DNA of 64,000 nucleotides, from positions 30,002,516 to 30,066,515 of the forward strand of contig OV050030.1 of the NCBI GenBank assembly GCA_920105625.2, given 5' to 3'. The notes below the pieces were generated by a model that was given only the letters and a program-made list of their open reading frames with translations, searched no databases and was not told where the DNA came from. A program made the translations under genes and the position numbers. Source of the DNA: Clusia tigrina (Eukaryota > Arthropoda > Insecta > Diptera > Clusiidae). Positions 33,013-43,523 of this stretch are shown here, one piece after another. Each line of letters begins with the position of its first letter. The stretch's first letter is position 1.

Positions 33013-33420
33013 CTGATTGTCATCTCCGTTTACATAAATCCCAACCATTCGTTACAGGACTGTCAAATTTTTATTACTTCAAAACTCCTGGCATACAGCA
33101 AAAACATTCACCTTATTAGTCCAGAATTAAGTGAAGCGGGCTACGGGCAACTTCCAAAATTATTGGTGGAGACTTTAATATAGATTTAACCAAACAAGAA
33201 AACAGCACTTTTATCTCTTTTATGAAAGACAGATTCTATTTGGATTTCGTAGTAACATTTCGCCAACAACACGATAAACATCCTGCCTTGACCTTGTGCT
33301 TAGCAGGTATATTTCCAACATAAATTGTCAACCATATATTACGTACTATTCATACCATAAAGCAATTTTAACAGCAATAAAATATAATGTATAAATTATT
33401 TAAAAATTTGTTTAAAACAA
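33013..33420 (+). pseudogene. Endonuclease/exonuclease/phosphatase-type fragment
   Basis: Reading across one frameshift gives VISVYINPNHSLQDCQIFIT, then IIGGDFNIDLTKQ, then FISFMKDRFYLDFV, then in the other frame SNISPTTR, SCLDLVLSRYISNINC and YYSYHKAILTAIK. The GGDFNIDL core and the later D-L plus S-x-H-type block resemble the apurinic-type endonucleases carried by non-LTR retrotransposons and by some Helitrons. One stop and one frameshift inactivate it. Which element it came from cannot be decided from this fragment. Confidence 0.55.
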
Positions 33421-34514
33421 GTAAAAATCAGTTGAATATAAATACGTACTGTTTTGATTTATCATATCTATAAAACCTGTGCTATCTCATTTCAGTCTAA
33501 GTTTTATAGAAAAAAATACGATATTCAACGTACGACGTTACGATACATCGAAACTGCCCGCTATTTTCTCTAACTGACCCTGTACCAAAGAGTATATTAT
33601 ATATTGTCTCTGCCTGTGCCGATTGTACATGCTTGAGAATTCTAGAGACGCAAATAAGAGCAAATTAGTTGGTCTATTGTTCTGTAAATTATTATACATT
33701 CGACTATTATTTAATTAAAGCTGCTGGGCATTTCCTTTGTTCTGTTTATAAATAAATATGATTTGTTCATTTTAAAGTACTTTATTTGGCAATGTGTACT
33801 TCAGAATTGTTGTTATTTAACAACTTCTGGAAATAAGAAATGAATGACGCACTTAATCCCGCAACTGAAATTGTACCTTCCCCTTTCGGCAGCTTAAACT
33901 TGGGGGATGCAGCTAGATGGAAGTTGATAACTTATTAAAATCATAAAAGTCAGCCTTGATTTGGAAGAGTTGAACCATTTTGATACAAGCGCTACTTTGA
34001 AAGGTCTTTGTATCAAGTTTCTATACCATTTGAAAGTTCATATAGTCATAGAATGTATAACTTCTAGACACCCTAATTATCCGTATAATTAGCTGTTTAC
34101 CTCATTCACATTATGTAGAGCACATTACAACCTATCATATAACAAGACCACACACAATTCTCATCAGTAACTTCAACTCAGACACATTCTCTCATTCCTT
34201 TCCATCGCATTGACTGTTAACCCATCTCAATGCATGCTAACCAACTCATAATTGAACTACTCAAACTCCTCTGCCAAGCTTAACTTATAAGATAGTCTTA
34301 AGATAGATTCATATAAATAAAGATCGTTTTTAATTTCTACAATGGATTCAAGTTCTTAATTTCTATTTTTAAGTACACAGTTATAAATTAGTATAAATTA
34401 TATACACATTTATATTATGCAATTCGTATTTGATGATGGGACCAAATAATTTTGTTGTTGTTTGTGTTTTAAAACTTAATGAATGTCATTTGATATATAA
34501 ATAAATATGCCTCG
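33421..34514. other. Shared non-coding block
   Basis: Matches 6100-6960 in unit 1 and 56051-57154 in unit 3. No gene recognised. Confidence 0.6.
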
Positions 34515-34870
34515 GAATAAATTAAGAATCATCACAGGCATTTTAAGCGGACATTGTAGACTCAACTACCATAAGAATAAGTTGGGTATATCTTCAGATG
34601 CCTTCTGTCGGTTCTGTGGAGAAAGTAACGAAACCTCACTGCACCTGATCACAGACTGCTGACCATTGGCACACAAAAGACTCAGAAAAAAAAGACTAAT
34701 CTAATCGCCAGTTGCCCGGCCCTTGCACGAACAAGAGTAAGGCACCTCGGCAAACATTTTCTCGGAGATGGCCACCTGATGAAATATCGCAGACTGGTCT
34801 GATTCAATTCCTGAGCACAGTAATCACCAACTGATTGAATGGGCTGGCACAATAGATCTCTGTGCTCGCA
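34515..34870 (+). pseudogene. LINE ORF2 C-terminal tail (unit 2)
   Basis: The frame gives NKLRIITGILSGHCRLNYHK, then FCRFCGESNETSLHLITDC, the CCHC-like end of an RNase H-bearing LINE; then, in another frame, CPALARTRVRHLGKHFLGDG. A stop interrupts right after the Cys motif. The frame continues in broken form to about 34870. Identical in layout at 57155-57515; unit 1 lacks it. Confidence 0.65.
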
Positions 34871-36047
34871 GTGCCTAAGGACGATGGCCCAACCCTTAAC
34901 ACTACATTACATGGTACATAGGCACTTGTGCCTTCTACAATTGTAGTCGTTGTTAATGTTTATCTTTGTAGTGCAGGCAGTTCCCCAAATTTGGATCCAG
35001 TAAGTTTTAGCCTTATTGTTGTTACATTAAACGTTTATTTTCTGTTGGTAAAGTTGAATACTTTCTTATTATATCTATTTTTATATTATACATTTATAAT
35101 GATACGGTTATTGCCCTTGTTTAGTTATTGTGATTGTAAAGTTACAATTGGTATATTAAGTAAACATTTTTATATTATGGCATTATTTGGCACTATTCTC
35201 ATCTTTAAATAAATAGGGGCATAACAATAGACCTTTCAGGCCGCGTTATTATAATATCCTTAAATAAATCATATGGCATTCTTGAGAATACCTTAATTTG
35301 TTAATTTAGTATTGTTTCACCAGTTATCCATATATATTGCCTATAACAGAAATGAGAGTCTACTTATCTTGCCCATTAGAGTTCCAGATGACTGGGCAAG
35401 TAATTATACGAGTACTGTAACGAGCTTTTCGGAGCCGAGGTAAAGCTCAGCTACTCTAGGGTTCGTCTACTGAATAAAATTTCCTGGTTCACAGTAGTTC
35501 TCAGATTTGTTGTCCTTGTTTCGTATTTTCCCCGATGATCCAAGACAAATTGAATTATTTGAACTTTCAAACAAATTGTGTCCCGCTTGATGAACGTTAT
35601 GATCCCTCTGCCTGTCAGTTGATCTTGCAGTCGCTGATGTAGTCGAAGTTGCTTATGTTCATTATGTCACTGATGCTCTTGATGTCGCTGACTTAGTCCA
35701 AGTTGCTTAGGTTCCTTATGTCGTCGATATCTCGGCTGCGCTTAATACGTCGGAAATTATTTTTGTTCCTTAACAAACTTCGAATACTTGTTTTCGACTT
35801 TGAACATTTGTTATTCCACTTTGAATGTTTGTTATTCCACCCTCTGAAAGATTCTCAATCACTATTTAACCCACAATAAGTTTAACGTGATTGAGAATTG
35901 GTTTCATACAAAAGAAGAAACAAACGAACCAAAATCTGACTGAGTTTTTTTATATTTTGTCAGTGGAGAAATTCCATCTTCACAGTGCACTAACTGTGAA
36001 CTAATTTTCTCGATTAATACCTTTTAGCATAGGTATAATCCATATTA
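34871..36047. other. Spacer with degenerate tandem repeat
   Basis: A 94-codon plus-strand frame at 34928-35212 has no recognisable domain and is truncated in unit 3. Near 35630-35735 a ~54-bp pattern repeats twice (GTCGCTGA..TAGTC.AAGTTGCTTA..TTC.TTATGTC). No gene recognised. Confidence 0.5.
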
Positions 36048-36175
36048 TACTACTTGTGGACTGGAGAATATAACTGAAACAAGTCATAGGAAGAATTTTA
36101 TGTATCGTACTAACTTCCTGCAAAATAAATGAATTGGCTTTGTTCGATATCGCTAATAACAGATTCATTTATGAA
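36048..36175 (-). pseudogene. Non-LTR reverse transcriptase remnant, short (unit 2)
   Basis: Equivalent to 9886-10010 of unit 1, where the same sequence continues into a recognisable reverse transcriptase. Only this piece remains here. Confidence 0.5.
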
Positions 36176-36323
36176 ATTTCACAAAAATGAAGGAGTGTAC
36201 AGGAGGAAATTGTCGTATTCGCTTTGAGTCCATAAGCAAACTCGATGCATCCTCTGCGTTTAGCTCAGTAAAGATTAGGAAAATATGACATATGAAATAT
36301 CTCTTAAAGTGCTTTGTGGGTTC

Positions 36324-36410
36324 GCAATATATAGTCTAGTCAGCAATATATAGTCTAGGATGAGTTTCAATATATAGTCTAGGATGAGTTTCAATATATA
36401 GTCTAGGATG
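36324..36410 (+). repeat. Short tandem repeat with CAATATATAGTCTAGGATGAGTTT units
   Basis: About three and a half imperfect 24-bp units. Unit 3 has about two and a half (58966-59028) and unit 1 about one and a half (near 10160-10200), so copy number differs in every unit. Confidence 0.8.
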
Positions 36411-36974
36411 TGGTAATTGTGACGGGAGAGACTGTAGGTCTGTGAAACCGATCCAACGTTCAAATACCTGAAATATAAAATGTGATTTCTTCATTATTAC
36501 AAAAGCTACTCTATTGGAATCAAAATCAAAAGAGAAAAGGATTTTATAGAATGAAGCATTTTAAAGACCAAGCCCGTTGTACAATATTCTAATCACATTT
36601 TATTTATTTTGTTGTTGTTCTATTTTAATGAAATACGAGCATTCTTCACCATGTGACCTGAAAGAGTGGAATCAGTATTTTTAGTAGTGACCAACAAGCA
36701 GTTATAATCCACCGATCAGAATTTTCCTTTATAATTCGAAGATGAATAATGAAACTTTAATATGCAACTCCAATCCCCCAATCATTGAAATGATAATACG
36801 AGTATCCCCGGTGATCCTGTTGGAAGACGAATCGTTATCTCTCATTGATAAAACAGTTCAAGAGTCATGACTGAATCCAAGCATATGTTGAAATCGATAA
36901 TATCACTTTTTCTTTGAAACCGTGAGTGGTTCTCTTTGCATATCTGTTCAATACCCTTCCTAAATCGCAACTGT

Positions 36975-37078
36975 TAGGTTAGGGCGGTGATTTTAGTGAG
37001 TAAAAATCTCAGACCCTTGGGTGGTGCGTACACCCTCGTGTCTTTTTGAAGATTTCCCCTCCCTTCGGAAAAAAGAAC
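36975..37078 (+). repeat. A-tailed ~100-bp retroelement 3' module (copy 2 of 4)
   Basis: Equivalent of 10794-10895, ending in CCCTTCGGAAAAAAG. Confidence 0.6.
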
Positions 37079-37083
37079 CCATA

Positions 37084-37353
37084 TTATAAATTCTTTGACG
37101 TGAGCAAGTTGCTCTTATTAGCTATGGCAGCAACATAGATCGCAGAGAGCTGTTGCCAACAAACGATAAGCAAGAAGTTTATTTTTAAGCCAACCCGAAA
37201 TGCTCTTTCAATGTGGTTACAGTAGAAAGTCGGCAACCCAACATTTTCAAGGTTTTGCACCATTTCATAAATGTACGAAAAAAGAGTAGAACGATTATCA
37301 CTTTCTTCGTTAAAATTATTCAGCACACGTTTTGCAATGACCTTCACTCGCAT
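37084..37353 (-). CDS. Open frame of 89 aa divergent to the peptide gene (unit 2), unproven
   Basis: Counterpart of 10901-11167. Residues 1-28 and 44-89 are nearly the same; residues 30-42 differ strongly (MVQNLENVGLP here). Frame kept open by a length change of three bases. Confidence 0.25.
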   Translation of the reverse strand: MRVKVIAKRVLNNFNEESDNRSTLFSYIYEMVQNLENVGLPTFYCNHIERAFRVGLKINFLLIVCWQQLSAIYVAAIANKSNLLTSKNL

Positions 37354-37489
37354 TAAGTTTGTCTAGAGATAAAACACTTGGGTATATATTTATATCCGTC
37401 GATATTTCTACTTAGTTCTCTACAAAGCTTTTTAGTTATATAAGTAAATAAAACTGTGACGCAGAACCCAAAACAAACAAAAATATCTG

Positions 37490-37496
37490 TATAAGA
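37490..37496 (+). promoter_or_regulatory. TATA-like box of secreted-peptide gene copy 2
   Basis: TATAAGA, 85 bp upstream of the ATG, as in copies 1 and 3. Confidence 0.55.
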
Positions 37497-37574
37497 GGCC
37501 CTGCCCAACTTGATACAGGAACACTCTCTGTAAAACTTTCAATATACTTAGTCAAGTTCTAAAATATTTCCAAA

Positions 37575-38663
37575 ATGAAATTTCTATCTGCAGTTGCTTT
37601 TGTCCTCTTGGTCGTTGCAGCTAATTCTAATCCAACTGATGGGGATGAGACTGATACTCCTGTCGTGGTCCCTACTAGACATCCTCCCATAGTAAGTAAA
37701 ACCACTTTAAAACATGTTAATTAAGAAATACTTGCAAGTCACTAAAGGACGCTGCATTATGCCTCACGGAGGTATTGTTTAATTATTACTGAGTTACGTT
37801 TTGCGGCATTGTGGATGGGAACACAATTCCGACCAAATGGCTTTCACAGCTTCGTTTATTGTGCCCTCACTTGTGAGCTCCAATTTTGTATGAAATTAAC
37901 AATGATTAACCGAATTACGATACGGTGTGATATCAGCCCCGGAGGTTCCAATTGTTCTTGGTTTATTGGATTTAATAAAACACAACACCACCTGAAGTGC
38001 AAGGCATCATCGTTTGTGGTCCATTATTAACATCGCTTCGCTAAACAGTGCCATATCCGAATTTTGTGGTCTAACAACGATTGTTTGACTTGCAAGATCT
38101 CTCCGTTGAAACGACTTGGGTATCAGCAAAGTTCTCATGTGGCAGTCAGGGCCGAGGTGGATGCCTGCAAACTTCTTGATTAAAACGAGTGCCGGAGAAT
38201 GGAGTGATTTGGAATCTCACGAGCACTCTCGGCATTTGGTTCCCTTCATCGAGCATTACAAAGGTCCGAACTTATGCCGAATAACGGCTGGAGTGCGACC
38301 ATTATAATAACCGATGTAACATACCAAGCGAGCGTTTATGATAAATTGGAATAATTTCTAAGGATTGCGCGGTTGTGGTCCCTTCCATTATTATTTGCCA
38401 AACTTTGCCAAAATATGACAATAGAATATTTGGCAGCAGGAAAATGCATTTATGTTTTTCACCTTTTGGAGGAGAATTTATTTTAATTCTTTAGCATTAT
38501 TTTTGATTCCCACTTTCTTTTCTAGAACCAGGACTGTTTGGCTAAGAGTGGCGCCACGGAAAAAGATGTTATTGAGCAATTTTTTGAGGGCTCGCTTGAA
38601 GACGATTTAACAAATGAGGTAGCGAATTATATTGTTTGTTTACTGAGACTTCAAAATGTTTGA
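37575..38663 (+). CDS. Small secreted peptide gene, copy 2 (two exons, longer exon 1)
   Basis: Exon 1 37575-37691 (39 codons), donor GTAAGT, 834-nt intron ending TTTTCTAG, exon 2 38526-38663, giving 84 aa. The signal peptide is the same as in copy 1. Exon 1 has eight extra codons (VVPTRHPP) directly before the last codon and splice donor, in frame. Exon 2 encodes NQDCLAKSGATEKDVIEQFF at its start and NYIVCLLRLQNV at its end; both Cys are conserved with copy 1, but 20 of 45 exon-2 residues differ. Intron 1 carries a 32-nt insertion near 38040 not present in copies 1 and 3. Polyadenylation signal at 38813. The frame, splice sites and promoter distance are all intact, which argues for a working gene. 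Confidence 0.7.
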
Positions 38664-38812
38664 TTTTCATTCCTATTCTGCAAACCAACGTCGAAGCTGT
38701 TTATGCCATATTTGATGGTTTGTGGAGGAAGGGAATTTTATTAATTTGCAAAGCACTGTTTTCAATCAACAAAATGTATTTAGTTTTGTGAAAAGATAAT
38801 CAGTTATAATCA

Positions 38813-38818
38813 AATAAA
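38813..38818 (+). terminator. Polyadenylation signal of peptide gene copy 2
   Basis: AATAAA 150 bp after the stop codon, same place as in the other copies. Confidence 0.5.
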
Positions 38819-39459
38819 GTCGCATTAAAACGAATCCGCGATTTGTTTTCTCATTAACGTGTCGAATTACCACTGGAATATTTTTTATTCTCTCTCCTGC
38901 AGACTCACATTTAAGTTATTTAAGTGAGAAATAAATGAACAAAATGTTTATTAAAATATCATCGAAGCACATGATTCGAATGCGTGATTCTGGAAGATGC
39001 CTATTCATTGCAAATTTGTTGAATCATGGAATAGAATCGTTGGCTTCGAAATTGATGATTTTGCAATTTTTCGTAGTTGCACTTGAAGGGTGATTCAGAT
39101 TGGCATATATGGTAGACAAAGCATAATCTGATGTGGTTATTTGTCGTGTGAATTCAAATAATATGGTGACTGTTCGCGTCGCGAATCCTCACTACCGGTG
39201 GCGGTGACCCGTTGTGGGCGCTGCCTTGATCTGACTCTCGCTTCTTTACATGGCATAGTGTGAAGATAATTCCCCTTTAATTGTCATAGTAAGTTCCTAT
39301 TGGATATGGTGAGAGCACCAAAAAGTCATAAACGTAAACGAAAGAGGATATCTACAATAACCTGATGTGAACCCGTGTACATTAAATCACCAAAAATACC
39401 TTTCTGGCTCCTACGAGACTCATCCATTTAGTAAAATTAACCGACTTCATCATTTTATG
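38819..39459. other. 3' flank of peptide gene copy 2, no gene recognised
   Basis: Unit-2 counterpart of 12595-13229. Confidence 0.5.
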
Positions 39460-40180
39460 TAGACAGATGCGTCAATAATGGACTCCACAGCCTCGTGGGC
39501 AGTCGTTGATGATCCTGAGTTTACATCTCAGTTTACACCGCCATCCTCAGCTTATACCGCCATCCTCAGCTTACACCGCCATCCTCAGCTTACACCGCCA
39601 TCCTCAGTTTCCACCGCCATCCTCAGTTTACACCGCCATCTTCAGTTTACACCGCCATCCTCAGTTTACACCATAGCAGCTACGGCAATACAACAAGCGG
39701 CTCAATTCGCTGCCAGAACAAGAGGTCAACTTATTATTTGTACTGATAGTATAGCGACTGTCTAGACAAGGAATATCGAGGTAGAAAAGGACCTGATGAC
39801 TTAAACTGGGATACTTTGACATCACCAACCGTCAGAAATGCTTTGGCATTACTGAAAAAATCGGTATTAAACCAATAGGGTATAGTAGATCGGACAGTTT
39901 TGATCACATGGATCACTAAGTATAAAATGTAGAGAGACACAAAAGATCTTTCATGTCGCAGCGTCGACCATTGGGCAATCTACTACAACAGAATTATATA
40001 TTATATAAGGCGACTGTCTGAGCAGTCAGAAACTTTTCCAACGAGTCATAACAGCAATAAGGGATATTTTAATCGAAAACGTAAAAAACGTTGAAGCTCA
40101 TGTGGATTTCTGGACATACAGGCAATGAGAGGCAGATAAAAGAGCTAAACCTGCATCAAAATAACCGCTGCGTTACTTCT
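39460..40180 (+). pseudogene. LINE RNase H remnant with minisatellite expansion (unit 2)
   Basis: Starts TDASIMDSTASWAVVDDPEF with the first Asp, passes through a 19-bp minisatellite, then ATAIQQAAQFAARTRGQLII and CTDSIATV with the next Asp before a stop; near 40095-40150 follows HVDFWTYRQ and, in another frame, GNERQIKEL, remnants of the His block and last Asp region. The expansion translates to a 19-residue period because 19 is not a multiple of three. Confidence 0.6.
39536..39668 (+). repeat. 19-bp minisatellite, seven units
   Basis: Seven units of CACCGCCATCCTCAGYTTA with one or two variants each. Unit 1 has one unit at the same place. Confidence 0.9.
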
Positions 40181-40199
40181 TTTTTTTCTTGACGTATCC

Positions 40200-40436
40200 C
40201 ACAGGCCCACTTATCCACCCAACCGACCGAGAGGCACGTCCGCATAACGCACACAACCGATGAGCGATCAGCAACAGTCCGGACTGTCCTGAATTCGCGA
40301 TCGCAACCACGACAATGGGATGTGAATCAACAAAGCAGTTACACACGATTTACCTGCCTCCGAAGGAACTATCGTTGGCACATTTGCAGACGAAACTGCT
40401 GTACTCGCAATGGACACCCTTCCACAACTGGCGTCG
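40200..40436 (+). pseudogene. Jockey-clade reverse transcriptase, palm piece left of Transib (unit 2)
   Basis: In one frame the region reads DLPASEGTIVGTFADETAVL then AMDTLPQLAS, the block around the catalytic FADD box (here FADE, second Asp changed to Glu). It stops at the Transib left end; the same frame resumes after the right end at 42764 with LKLQRGLDKI. Confidence 0.7.
40432..40436 (+). repeat. Transib target-site duplication (left)
   Basis: CGTCG, repeated at 42764-42768. Transib elements duplicate 5 bp and favour CG-rich targets. Confidence 0.7.
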
Positions 40437-42763
40437 CACACTGGGGCAGCTCCACAGAGACCAGTGCGCAAAAGGTAACTTTGAAATGTTGGGTAAACAA
40501 GAAAAAACTGTTACTTTTCACAAAGTGTACGGTATTTTGGATAAGAAGAATACATTTTTTTTTGTTTTTATGTTTTGCACTAAGTAAGTCATGCGATCAA
40601 AGTTGACAACTTCATTGTGAAATTTATATTGGAAAAGTGTAAAAAAAGTAGCTCCAACTAATTTGTCAATATCTTTGTTATTTATTGTGCGATTAAAAAT
40701 ATAAAATATGTCCGGGGAAGGTAAATATGTGTACATTTTATTTGTTTATTTCAAAAATTAAAAAAAAATTCTTAGTATTAATTAAGCGGTTGGAAGAGCT
40801 AGTGTTTTTTTTTTACTTTGTTTTAAGTTTGTCTTATGTTCCGGCAAAAGTTTAGCAGATTTATTAATTGTCCATAATTAAGACATATTTACTTAATATA
40901 AATGTGAAAGCAGAAGTGCTAAACTTTTGCTGGAAATATTTTTTTTTTTACTTTAGAAAAATAGTGTTAGTGACTTTTCAAGAGTGCCGATTGCCGTTTT
41001 TTTTATTGTATTAAGCTCAGAATCAATAACTGTTCGTATTTATTTTATTTTTCAAGGTTCTGAATCACAAAATTATGAGTGTTTAAGAAAACAACTAGTT
41101 CAAGTATTTTTCGACAGTCAAAAGAAGACTTTTGATGCCAAATTTTTCGATGTTGAGACTTTTATTCAACGTAAGACGTTATGCCGCGAAACTCATTTAC
41201 AAGAACTTCGACAACAATTGAAAAATTTCAAACATCAGCTAAAAACCGAATGGGAGAGATCACATCGAACAAAAAAACTGTTTCTTTCCATAGAGCTAAA
41301 ATGGCTCAACGGATTCATTTCTTTGAAAAAATATTCTCCATCTTCTGGACGTCCATCGCTATTTTTTGAAACATGCAGTGAATCAACAAAACGCAAACGA
41401 ACTGCGGAATTAAGAAATACGGTTCCTACAAATGACCTTGTTGATGCTGCCCAGATGAGTTTACGGGCTTCGGGCCAAAAGCAAGGAGCAGATTTGGTAA
41501 AAGAAGCGACAACGTCTCAAAGTTTCTTAGAAAGACAAAAAAGTTTTGATGAACCAAGAAAGATGTCTTCCTTAGAAGGCTTGTCTATGATGATTGAAGC
41601 AAAATTGTCAAGGCACCAGTTATACACAACATTATAAGAACCTTTGCCAAAAATGTGTTCCCTTCTTATAAAGAGGTTCAAAAAGAAAAGAAAAATTGTT
41701 ACCCTCCTGAAATTAAACTTACAGAAACTTGTGCTGAGGTATCCATGCAAAATCTACTTATTAACACTAGCGAAAAAATACTGATCAATCAAATAAACGT
41801 TTTGGAACCTTTTCAATCAGATATAGAAAACGAATTAAAGTTAGTATCAAAGTGGGGTTTCGATGGCAGTTCAGTTCATAGCCAATATCATCAAAAATAT
41901 TTAGAGAGCCATGAGAGTGATGATAACTTTATTTTTATGAAGTGTCTGGTCCCACTACAACTTTCATTTAACCAAAAAATTCTGTGGAAAAACCCCTGTC
42001 CTTCATCTCCGCGTTATTGCCGTCCATTAAAAATTAACTTTTAAAAAGAGAGTGACGAACTTGTAAGGATCGAAAAGGATATTACAGAAACACAAATCCA
42101 AAAACTTCAAATATAACTATCAATAACAAAAACTTTGTTGTGAAACATGAATTGATACTATCAATGATTGATGGCAAGATTTGCAAGAGTTTCTCCGCCA
42201 CAAAATCTTCCATGAGATGTTATTTATGCAATGCTACATCTAAAGAGTTCAACAAAATAGACAAAATGATTCAATTGAATGTATCGGAACAATATTTATC
42301 ATTTGGTCTTTCTGTTTAACATGCATAGATTCGACTTTTCGATTGTCTTCTGCATGTTGCATATAAGCTTCCAGTCCAGGAGTGGAGAACAAGCAAAACA
42401 ACAGAAGTTGCTGTTAATGAAAATAAAAAGCGAATTCAAAAAGAATTTAAAGAAAAACTTGGCTTAATTGTTGATCATCCTAAGCCGGGATATGGAAATA
42501 CCAACACAGGTAATGTTGCGAGGAGATTTTTTGAAAAAAGTAATTTATCCGCCACCATCACTGGAATTGATAAACTTTTAATTCAAACTTTTAATTGAAC
42601 AACGAAAAATTCAAAATCTATTGTGAAGATACCGCCCGATATTTTATAACATTGTATCCTTGGTACTATATGAGTACAACAGTGCACAAAATCTTAATTC
42701 ATGGGCATTTAATTGCTTCTACTTGCCTCTTACCGATTGGTCAGATAAGTGAAGAAGCTTTAG
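40437..42763 (+). mobile_element. Transib element, 3' end missing (unit 2)
   Basis: Begins with CACACTG, which resembles the CAC-starting termini of Transib elements and the RAG heptamer, directly after CGTCG. Interrupts a Jockey reverse-transcriptase frame that is continuous if the element and one CGTCG are ignored. The 3' terminal repeat is absent: the element stops inside the transposase C-terminus, immediately next to the second CGTCG. Confidence 0.75.
40984..42763 (+). pseudogene. Transib transposase (RAG1-related), degenerate
   Basis: Read over several frames: an N-terminal Arg/Lys-rich part in 40984-41637 (SESTKRKRTAELRNT, AAQMSLRASGQKQGADLVKE), then 41655-42044 with SKWGFDGSSVHSQYHQKYLE carrying the first catalytic Asp (codon at 41862) and WKNPCPSSPRYCRPLKINF; then HELILSMIDGKICKS with a second Asp (42170), CYLCNAT as a C-x2-C zinc pair (42218-42229), GNVARRFFEKSNLSATITGI, LYPWYYMSTTVHKILIHGH with an H-x4-H pair (42685-42702), and LPIGQISEEAL with the catalytic Glu region (42751). 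The C-x2-C and H-x4-H pairs correspond to the RAG1 ZnC2 and ZnH2 sites. Frameshifts near 41625, a stop at 42044, and loss of the C-terminus make it non-functional. Confidence 0.75.
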
Positions 42764-42940
42764 CGTCGCTTAAACTTCAAAGGGGCTTAGACAAAATCAC
42801 TACATGGTTGAAAGATTGGCGAATCAAGTCCATTGAAATTAAGTCTGTCCAGGTTACGTTCACTCCTAAACGCGACCCCCGCCCACCCGTGAAACTTAAC
42901 GACGTGAATATTCCGCAGTGCAACGTGACTAGTCACCGCT
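42764..42940 (+). pseudogene. Jockey-clade reverse transcriptase, piece right of Transib
   Basis: Continues the Jockey frame: ASLKLQRGLDKITTWLKDWR, VQVTFTPKRDPRPPVKLND. It breaks off after CNVT at about 42935, where unit 1 continues for another 500 bp, pointing to a deletion in unit 2. Confidence 0.75.
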
Positions 42941-43523
42941 AGATGGCGGTGATAATTGTCAGGTGTGGGCAACTCACATGCGCGCGTGCGTTCCCATGTT
43001 GTGGGGCCAAAATATGAAGATGTGAGCATTTTGGTTCCTGACGTTTCCAACTTACAATCTTTTGGATAATATCGATTCACTTGGTAGAATGATTTTAGTA
43101 GACCTGCCTATTATGCTCAAATGTGGAGCTTTTATAGAAATCGTACGCATACCGCCTTTTTTTGGATGCAATTGCTATATTTGGGATAATTGTTCTGCGA
43201 AATAGTTAGAAACAATGGCAAATAACAAAAAGGAAAAGAGCCACAAGAAAAATTATGTGCTCTAGCCCTATCGGCTGAAGTGGAAAGACTTTTGCAAGGC
43301 AGGACAACGTCAAAACCGACTACAAGAGAGAAACGGCAAAAATACAAAGTGGAGGCGTACATATAACTATGTCTTTCGCACATTGCGATAATTTGTTTAC
43401 ATGTCTCCGACGCTAATGTGATATCATCCCAGGATTCCTCGGTACTGCATTTGACGATATTAGTTCCGTGTAAGCGATTCGGTATGAGACCGTGTTTTTG
43501 CACCACACCCGAACGAATCGAAA
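42941..43523. other. Spacer before Tc1-like remnant
   Basis: Matches 14812-15409. No intact gene recognised. Confidence 0.5.

Noticed and set aside
39478..39765. 95-aa frame with a 19-residue repeat as a repeat protein
   Set aside because: The repeat comes from a 19-bp DNA minisatellite read in rotating frames within an RNase H remnant.
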